DNA of 64,000 nucleotides from Streptomyces griseus. Its GTDB lineage: Bacteria > Actinomycetota > Actinomycetes > Nanopelagicales > Nanopelagicaceae. Made by a program: the position numbers and the translations under genes. The stretch spans positions 43,456 through 107,455 of the forward strand of contig CAMCYO010000006.1 of assembly GCA_945884695.1 (NCBI GenBank). Reading direction: 5' to 3'. Below the pieces are notes generated by a model that did not search any database, was not told the DNA's origin, and was given only the letters and a program-made list of their open reading frames with translations. Shown here piece after piece: positions 57,527-64,000 of the stretch (positions are counted from its first letter, which is position 1; each line of letters opens with the position of its first letter).

Positions 57527-58549
57527 ATGGAAGAGGAAACATTTACCGGCAACATCACCATTCGTGATGTTGCTGCTCGGGCAGGAGTTGCCCTATCAAG
57601 TGTTTCTCGTGTGATGTCAGGTCATCCAGATGTATCACCGGCTATGCGCGCTCGCGTTGAAGAAGCAGTTGAAGCACTTGGATACGAACCAGATTTATTG
57701 GCGCAATCTTTGCGTAGCGGAAGCACACGAACTATTGGATTTATCATTCGCGATATTTCAAATCCACTTTATGCGCTGATTGCGCGAGCATGTGAACAAG
57801 AGCTACGGCGCCATGGGTATTCCATGATCTTAATGAATTCTGATGGGAGTATCGAAACTGAATCAAAAAATCTTTTACTGCTACGTCGACGCCGGGTTGA
57901 TGGAGTAATCGCATCCTTAGTTGCAGAAGATTCGCCATCGGTGAAGAAAACAATTATCTCATTACGAGCCCCAATGGTTTTACTTGATCGCGAAGTTAAA
58001 GGCTTGCAAGCAAGTGCTGTTATTACAGATCACCTTGATGGGGTCTACAAGGCAACAAAACACTTATTAGATTTAGGGCACACGAGAATAAGTTTTATTA
58101 CCGGGGCTGAAAATGTCTATACAACTCGCAATCGAATCCGCGGATTTAGGCAGGCTTTTGCCGATGCAGGGAAAGATATTGATGAAACGTTACTTGCCCT
58201 AGGCAGTTTTGATTCGGAATATGCATTTGTCCACACGCGAACTTTGATGACAAGAAAGATGCGTCCGACTGCGTTAATTGCAGGAGGAATTGGCTCAACA
58301 TCTGGCTCTTTGCATGCGCTCAGCGAATTGGGTATCAAAATCGGAGAAGATTTAGCATTTGTCGCACTAGACGAGTGGCCCTTATTTGATGTTTTCTCAC
58401 CGCGAATTTCTTCTGTCTATAGAGATGCAAAGGCAATGGGTGCAGAAGCAGCTCACCTTATGCTGGAGGTCCTCAAGGGGAAACCACAAAGAGAATCTGT
58501 CATGGAAACTAAATTTACTGCCCGCTTTAGTTCAGAGGGCGGTTTGTGA
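57527..58549 (+). CDS. LacI family transcriptional regulator (ATG 57527)
   Basis: ITIRDVAARAGVALSSVSRVMSGHPDVSPAMRARVEEAVEALGYEPD HTH and hinge. Confidence 0.93.
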   Translation: MEEETFTGNITIRDVAARAGVALSSVSRVMSGHPDVSPAMRARVEEAVEALGYEPDLLAQSLRSGSTRTIGFIIRDISNPLYALIARACEQELRRHGYSMILMNSDGSIETESKNLLLLRRRRVDGVIASLVAEDSPSVKKTIISLRAPMVLLDREVKGLQASAVITDHLDGVYKATKHLLDLGHTRISFITGAENVYTTRNRIRGFRQAFADAGKDIDETLLALGSFDSEYAFVHTRTLMTRKMRPTALIAGGIGSTSGSLHALSELGIKIGEDLAFVALDEWPLFDVFSPRISSVYRDAKAMGAEAAHLMLEVLKGKPQRESVMETKFTARFSSEGGL

Positions 58550-58550
58550 A

Positions 58551-59744
58551 GTGTCTGCAGGTGATGACCTTTTAGTAAAACTAAGCCAGCCGGTTAAAAT
58601 TCCGGCCAACTTAAATCGCCTAGAACTCTTACTTAATGATTACTTAGCTTCTTTGATTGATGGAAATGTGCTTGACGAGCGAGGTCTTGCTCAAGACGGC
58701 TCTATTGGGTTCGGCGCTTATTTATCGATGCTAGCCAGTAGTAAAGATCGCGATGATGTTGATTGGACGCTGGGCGCGCACTTTGGTGCAATTGTTTGGT
58801 CAACAATATTTCCCTTGTGTATGAAAAATCCGGCGCTGCGTAAGAACGCAATTCATGCAGCCTTTAGTGGATATCAAGCAGGGGCATCAATTGGAAAATT
58901 TCTCGGTGTGTCCCATCGCATGAAATGGCATGTGACTGCAACTGCAGGAGCCATTGCTTCAGCAAGTGCTGCATCGGTGATGCTTGGTTTAACACCAGCC
59001 CAACATCAGAACTCACTGCGTTTGGCAATTACCAATATGGCAGGAAGTGCGAAAGCCCCACGCGAGCGAGAAGGTGCAGCAGCGTTTAATCGCGCAGCAG
59101 CAACAACACTTGGGCTAGTTTCTGCAATGTCGGATGCTCGATCAATAGATGAACTCTGGGACGAATCACGCGGAGTTCTAGAACTTTATTCCGCTACTGG
59201 GGAAGATGCGATTGTTTCTGACGGTGTTGCAACAGCAAGCATCAGACCCTTTGCAACAAATGGATTTTCGCAGGCGGCAGTTTTAGCTACTTCGAGGTTA
59301 TCTGCTAGATCACAAGGTGAATTAAAATCCATTGAAGTACATATTGCGCAAGGCATTGCACCCATACTTGATGGAAGCCGAGGTGGAAGTTGGTGGACAC
59401 TTAAATCTGCCGTTGCATCTGCTTGGGTATCTAAGGATCCAACCCAACTATCACTTTCTCCAGAAATTGAAAAGCTTGTAACAGTGGTAGCAAGTGATAT
59501 TGGAATGGGCGCTGCAAAAATTGTCGCAAAGACTTCACAAGGAGAAGATTCTTACGAACAGCTATCACCACCGGGTGTGGCACTTGATTTGCCAGAGGAG
59601 CAAGCATGGGCTCGCGCAAAATGGAGTGCAATGGCAGGGTCTAGAACTGAAGAGATTTCACACATAGCTAAAGATTTTGTGAGCAACAAACCAAATGAAA
59701 AATTGTGGAAACTCATTGACGAAATTGTGAAATCAGCCCACTAA
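58551..59744 (+). CDS. MmgE/PrpD family protein (GTG 58551; upstream part of the ORF overlaps lacI)
   Basis: HAAFSGYQAGASIGKFLGVSHRMKWHVTATAGAIASASAASVMLGLTPAQHQNSLRLAITNMAGS. Confidence 0.8.
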   Translation: MSAGDDLLVKLSQPVKIPANLNRLELLLNDYLASLIDGNVLDERGLAQDGSIGFGAYLSMLASSKDRDDVDWTLGAHFGAIVWSTIFPLCMKNPALRKNAIHAAFSGYQAGASIGKFLGVSHRMKWHVTATAGAIASASAASVMLGLTPAQHQNSLRLAITNMAGSAKAPREREGAAAFNRAAATTLGLVSAMSDARSIDELWDESRGVLELYSATGEDAIVSDGVATASIRPFATNGFSQAAVLATSRLSARSQGELKSIEVHIAQGIAPILDGSRGGSWWTLKSAVASAWVSKDPTQLSLSPEIEKLVTVVASDIGMGAAKIVAKTSQGEDSYEQLSPPGVALDLPEEQAWARAKWSAMAGSRTEEISHIAKDFVSNKPNEKLWKLIDEIVKSAH

Positions 59745-60596
59745 TTCCTTACGCAAGAAACCAATGGCTTGAACTGCGACTTCTTTCTCAGTAAGTCCTG
59801 TGAAGACATTAGAAAGTTCTACAACTATTGGGTCTGTGAAACCATGTGATTTGAGAATCTGTAGGCATTTGCCTGGGTTGGCGTCCCCTGTTCCGTATAG
59901 AACTGTTGGCCACCAGCCTGTAGGTTCTTCATGCCCAGGCATTTTTCTTACATCTTTAACTTGCACCATAAATATCTTCTTAACATCAACATCTTGTAAT
60001 ACAAGGACTGGATCATCGCCAACTCGAATGGAGTTGCCGAAATCGAAACACATACCAAGACGAGGGCTATTAAAGCTTTCAATAAATTTCATGAGAGTTC
60101 TTACGGGAAAATCGGCATGATTCTCAATTGCGATACGCATGTTGTACTCGGTGGCGACCTCAAGGATTTTTAAGATGAGGGGCGTAAGTAAAGGGAATCG
60201 CTCTTTGGGAGCAGTTGCATAGTTCCAGTGATTTCCCAAGACGATGCGCATCTGTTCCAAACCAAGAGAGTGTGAAAGATGGAGAAAATCCAGTACGTTT
60301 TCTAAGGCCTCTGGTTTTTTTCCGCCATCAAATCCATTTGGATGTCCCCACGTGAAAGCGATTTCTCGGGTTGAATCTTTCGCTAACCATTGGCTTAACT
60401 CTTTTTCTAGTCCTGGATCTTTTGGCTTGAGGTAGCACGTCTCTAGGGTGACTACTTTGACCTTATTACTGTCTGCAAATTGTAAGAACTCTGTGATGGT
60501 CCACTGTTCTTCACTTGCGACTTCCCACTTAGTAGTTTCCCCAAAGAAGCGATGAAAACTGTAGGTGTCAATGCCGATTTTCATCGGGAGAGCCAA
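59733..60596 (-). CDS. Sugar phosphate isomerase/epimerase-like (AP endonuclease 2 fold TIM barrel)
   Basis: KIGIDTYSFHRFFGE...MRIAIENHADFPVRTLMKFIESFNSPRLGMCFDFGNS. Confidence 0.82.
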   Translation of the reverse strand: MALPMKIGIDTYSFHRFFGETTKWEVASEEQWTITEFLQFADSNKVKVVTLETCYLKPKDPGLEKELSQWLAKDSTREIAFTWGHPNGFDGGKKPEALENVLDFLHLSHSLGLEQMRIVLGNHWNYATAPKERFPLLTPLILKILEVATEYNMRIAIENHADFPVRTLMKFIESFNSPRLGMCFDFGNSIRVGDDPVLVLQDVDVKKIFMVQVKDVRKMPGHEEPTGWWPTVLYGTGDANPGKCLQILKSHGFTDPIVVELSNVFTGLTEKEVAVQAIGFLRKELVG

Positions 60597-61351
60597 CCAC
60601 CATCAACCGGCAAGATGACGCCATGTAAATAATCAGAGGCAGGAGATGCTAAGAAAAGTGCTGGTCCAACTAGGTCACTTGGCTCACCCCAACGTCCACT
60701 TGTCAGACGAGCTAAAACACCTTTTGCTCGCTCAGGATCTTGCCACACGTGTTTATTAAGTTTTGTTTTGATGTAACCAGGAGCAATCGCGTTGACGTTC
60801 ACGCCGTGTGGTGCCCATTCGTTTGAAAGTGCTTTTGTTAATTGACCAACTCCACCTTTGCTGGCGGCATAACTTGATGCATTGAGCCCGCCTTGAAAAG
60901 TGAGCATGCTTGCAATGGTGATTATTTTGCCTCGCTTGCGTGCAATCATTTCTGGCGCAACCGCTTGAGCAATTCGGAAAGTTGCCGTGAGGTTTACTTG
61001 TATTTGCGTGTTCCAGGAATCAAGGGTTGTGTCCAGCGCAGGTCCTGGAAAAACATTGCCGTGTGCCAAAATTGCGATATCAATCGCACCGAGTCTGGCC
61101 CGTGCGTCAGATACAGACTTAAGAACCGAACTATCTTCATTGAGATCGCATGTGACAAAGGAAAGGTTTTCTTTAAATTCTGGAAATTGAGCTCGAGTTG
61201 CTTCAATGGTCTCATCCGAACGCGCAGCTACGCATACTTTCGCTCCAGCGTTTAGGAACCCACCGACCAAGCCAGTTCCGATACCGCCAGTACCACCGGT
61301 AATAAACACTCGAGTGCCTTCGATCCCAAATAATTGCGATTGAGATGTCAT
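60581..61351 (-). CDS. SDR family oxidoreductase
   Basis: VFITGGTGGIGTGLVGGF; YAASKGGV catalytic YxxxK; PVDGGWLSR C-terminus. Confidence 0.9.
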   Translation of the reverse strand: MTSQSQLFGIEGTRVFITGGTGGIGTGLVGGFLNAGAKVCVAARSDETIEATRAQFPEFKENLSFVTCDLNEDSSVLKSVSDARARLGAIDIAILAHGNVFPGPALDTTLDSWNTQIQVNLTATFRIAQAVAPEMIARKRGKIITIASMLTFQGGLNASSYAASKGGVGQLTKALSNEWAPHGVNVNAIAPGYIKTKLNKHVWQDPERAKGVLARLTSGRWGEPSDLVGPALFLASPASDYLHGVILPVDGGWLSR

Positions 61352-61400
61352 CTACTTCACTCCTCTATTGATACGTGGATTCTGGCTATATGAATTGGAA

Positions 61401-61428
61401 CCCTAACATTTGATTGAAAGTTAGGGTA
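61401..61428. promoter_or_regulatory. Perfect inverted repeat in a divergent SDR/SDR promoter
   Basis: ACCCTAAC-N12-GTTAGGGT. Confidence 0.5.
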
Positions 61429-61484
61429 GCCTTTTACAAAACTCGATTTTGATTTTGGACACACTTAATGCAAAGGGGAAGTTT

Positions 61485-62246
61485 ATGTGGCGAAACGATA
61501 GTGGGCTAGGTGGTAAGAGCGTTGTTGTAACAGGTGCAGCAGGTGGCATTGGTCGCTCGGTAGTCAAGGCATTTGCCGAAGCTGGATCACACGTCTTATT
61601 GGTAGACATTCCAGGAGCCCCTCTCAATGACATCATCGCAACACTTCCGGGAACTGGGCATAAAGGATTAGAGATTGATTTATCAGTACTGTCTAATCAA
61701 GCAGGTATTTTTGAAATGGCACAGAAGATGGCACCGATGGCAGCACTGGCACATTGCGCCGCGGTATTGCGTCGGCGTGCAACAGTTGATGAGGTCACTG
61801 AAGATGATTGGGATTTCCAGATTGATACAAATCTCAAAGGAACATTTTTCTTAAACCGTGCAGCACGTGATTCATTTAAAGCTGCAGGAACAAAAGGCTC
61901 TATCGTCAATTTCACTTCACAAGGTTGGTGGACAGGTGGTTTTGGCGGATCGGTTGCCTATGCTGCAAGTAAAGGCGGAGTTGTTTCTTTAACAAAAGGA
62001 TTTGCTCGTTCATTTGCTACAGAAGGAATTCGCGTTAATGCAGTTTCCCCTGGTGGAGTTGATACTCCGATGATGACAGGAAACCAAACTCCAGAGGCAT
62101 TGGCAGGATTTGTTTCAATGATTCCTATTGGACGTCTGGCAACTCCTGATGAGTTGGCAGGGGGAGTTGTTTTCCTAGCCTCTGATGCTGCAAGTTATAT
62201 AACAGGAACCGTCATGAACATTTCCGGCGGACAATTAATGTATTGA
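61485..62246 (+). CDS. SDR family oxidoreductase (ATG 61485)
   Basis: GKSVVVTGAAGGIGRSVVKAFAEAG; YAASKGGVVSLTKGFARSFATEGIRVNAVSPGGVDTPM. Confidence 0.9.
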   Translation: MWRNDSGLGGKSVVVTGAAGGIGRSVVKAFAEAGSHVLLVDIPGAPLNDIIATLPGTGHKGLEIDLSVLSNQAGIFEMAQKMAPMAALAHCAAVLRRRATVDEVTEDDWDFQIDTNLKGTFFLNRAARDSFKAAGTKGSIVNFTSQGWWTGGFGGSVAYAASKGGVVSLTKGFARSFATEGIRVNAVSPGGVDTPMMTGNQTPEALAGFVSMIPIGRLATPDELAGGVVFLASDAASYITGTVMNISGGQLMY

Positions 62247-62247
62247 T

Positions 62248-63375
62248 TTATCCTTCTAGGTGGGGGGCGGCAAACCGAATGGGTGGCCGCTCACCATCAA
62301 AGCGAAGTGGAAGTCCTGGAATTTGTTCAACCTTTGTTGTTGAATCAGGGTAATTAAGCAAGATTCCCATTGCTTGTGCTTGTGGGTCGTTACGCAAATC
62401 TTCTGGCAATGAAACTCGATCTGCAGGCACTCCTCCGCCACCTAGTACTTGGGCCCAGTGCACCGCATCATTTGTTGAAAGCGCCTTTTCTATCTCACCT
62501 TTGAGTGCAGATGCATGTGCAACGCGGTCAGTATTTGTTGCAAATCGCGCATCAGTGAGCAAATCTTTTCGATTTATTAACGAACACAATTTGGAAAAAA
62601 TATTGTCATTGCCAACGCCGATACATAACGTGCCAGCCGATGTTGTAAAAAGTCCGTAGGGAGAAAAAGCAGGGTGTCCTGCTCCAGATCGAACAGAGGC
62701 TTTGCCGGTGAGCTGGTTTGCAGATAGGTGATAACTCACCCAGAGCGCACCTGTTTCAAAGAGGGATGTTTCTACAACACTTCCTTCGCCAGTCCTATCG
62801 CGTTTTACAAGGGCTGCGAGTACTCCAATTGCAAGCCACATTCCGCCACCAATATCTAAAACTGAAACTCCGGCACGAACAGGATTTCCATCAGGTTCTC
62901 CTGTGACATGCATGATTCCGGTACGTGCTTGCACTGTTGCGTCATAACCTGGAGCTGCCGCGTCCGGCCCTTCAATTCCATACGAGGAGAGATTTCCAAA
63001 AATCAGTCGTGGCCTTTTTGCCCGCAATTCTTGAGATGTCAGATTGAGGGCCTGCAATCTCTCTGGAAGGAAATTAGTTAAAAAAACATCGCAGCCATCA
63101 AGCATCTCATCCAACTTTGCGCGACCTTGCTTTGACTTGAGGTCGATACTTACAGCACTTTTATTTCGGTTGACCACATGAAAATAAGCTGAGCGATCAC
63201 CATCGATTGGGGCCATGGCACGTGCTGGGTCGCCACTGGGGGTTTCAATTTTTATTACTTCAGCGCCAAGATCTGCCAAGACCGCTCCACTAAATGGACC
63301 TGCAATATTTGAAGTGGCATCCAAGACCTTGACGCCGAAGAGAGGCAAATGGGCTGGAGGTGTCTTAGATGACAT
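62248..63375 (-). CDS. CaiB/BaiF family CoA-transferase (class III)
   Basis: LPLFGVKVLDATSNIAGPFSGAVLADLGAEVIKIETPSGDPAR. Confidence 0.9.
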   Translation of the reverse strand: MSSKTPPAHLPLFGVKVLDATSNIAGPFSGAVLADLGAEVIKIETPSGDPARAMAPIDGDRSAYFHVVNRNKSAVSIDLKSKQGRAKLDEMLDGCDVFLTNFLPERLQALNLTSQELRAKRPRLIFGNLSSYGIEGPDAAAPGYDATVQARTGIMHVTGEPDGNPVRAGVSVLDIGGGMWLAIGVLAALVKRDRTGEGSVVETSLFETGALWVSYHLSANQLTGKASVRSGAGHPAFSPYGLFTTSAGTLCIGVGNDNIFSKLCSLINRKDLLTDARFATNTDRVAHASALKGEIEKALSTNDAVHWAQVLGGGGVPADRVSLPEDLRNDPQAQAMGILLNYPDSTTKVEQIPGLPLRFDGERPPIRFAAPHLEG

Positions 63376-63473
63376 AACTGGCTCTTGACTTGATTGCGCT
63401 CACGCCAATATCCTAGCAACGATTCCAGCCAGCGGGTAGACCGCGCGCATGGGGGAGAAATAAAGGGAGTGAC

Positions 63474-64000
63474 ATGGGTACAACAACACCAATGAGATTT
63501 AGGCAGGCAATTGTTAGCGCCCTTGCCGATGAAATGCGCGCTGATTCAACTGTCATGTTATTTGGTGAAGACGTGGCTGAAGCTGAAGGTCCATTTAAAA
63601 CTTCAGAAGGTTTACTCACCGAATTTGGCCCACTGCGAATACGCGACACTCCGATTTCTGAAATGGGATTTACTGGCGCAGCAGTTGGCGCAGCCATTAT
63701 GGGAATGAAGCCAGTTGTTGAAATTATGTTTATGGAATTTCTTGGAGTAGCCCTTGATCAACTCGTAACAGAAGCTGCAAAAATGCGCTACCTCAGTAAC
63801 GGCAAACTTTCAGTGCCGATGGTTGTGCGCGCCTCTGTAGGTTCAGGTCTTGGCTTCGGTTGCCAACATTCACAAACTCTTGAAAACTGGGTTGCAGCAA
63901 CTCCTGGTTTGAAAGTTGTATGTCCAAGTGATGCTCAAGCTGCGTACTCATTGATGCGCGCTTCGATTCAAGATCCAGATCCTGTCATGATTCTTGAACC
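63474..64000 (+). CDS. Alpha-ketoacid dehydrogenase E1 beta subunit (acetoin/pyruvate dehydrogenase type), 3' truncated by window edge
   Basis: Open to window end: MGTTTPMRFRQAIVSALADEMRADSTVMLFGEDVAEAEGPFKTSEGLLTEFGPLRIRDTPISEMGFTGAAVGAAIMGMKPVVEIMFMEFLGVALDQLV; absent from the ORF track because no stop in window. Confidence 0.92.
   Translation, partial: MGTTTPMRFRQAIVSALADEMRADSTVMLFGEDVAEAEGPFKTSEGLLTEFGPLRIRDTPISEMGFTGAAVGAAIMGMKPVVEIMFMEFLGVALDQLVTEAAKMRYLSNGKLSVPMVVRASVGSGLGFGCQHSQTLENWVAATPGLKVVCPSDAQAAYSLMRASIQDPDPVMILE

Overview
The 64-kb window is compact, low-to-mid-GC actinobacterial chromosome. Gene order and gene content fit a streamlined freshwater lineage such as acI/Nanopelagicales, but that assignment is inference. 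Housekeeping backbone: gatA(partial)-gatB; a branched-chain amino acid/serine operon (ilvD, ilvB-ilvN-ilvC-serA-leuB-ilvE-cimA); xerC; rpsB-tsf-pyrH-frr-cdsA-rlmN; rseP-ispG-proS; rimP-nusA-ylxR-infB-rbfA-truB-ribF-rpsO-pnp; an M16 peptidase; dapB. Three accessory blocks interrupt it: (i) a minus-strand secreted-protein pair at 2.4-6.2 kb, a 208-aa anchored protein plus a 1040-aa multidomain adhesin-like protein; (ii) a polyamine uptake and catabolism block at about 25-39 kb (potABCD-like, agmatinase, two FAD oxidoreductases, aminotransferases, aldehyde dehydrogenase, Lrp regulator), sitting where dxr is usually found; (iii) an uncharacterised catabolic block at 56.3-64 kb (mandelate racemase/enolase superfamily, LacI regulator, MmgE/PrpD, sugar-isomerase-like TIM barrel, two SDRs, CoA-transferase, E1-beta). 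Non-coding candidates: a leaderless ilvB attenuator with a Val/Ile leader peptide, structured leaders upstream of rpsB, rpsO, pnp and infB, a GC-rich structured 5' region before the second FAD oxidoreductase, a LacI-type operator, an 8-bp inverted repeat in a divergent promoter, and one strong terminator. I found no tRNA, rRNA, CRISPR array, IS element or prophage. All family calls come from reading the translations; no database search was run.
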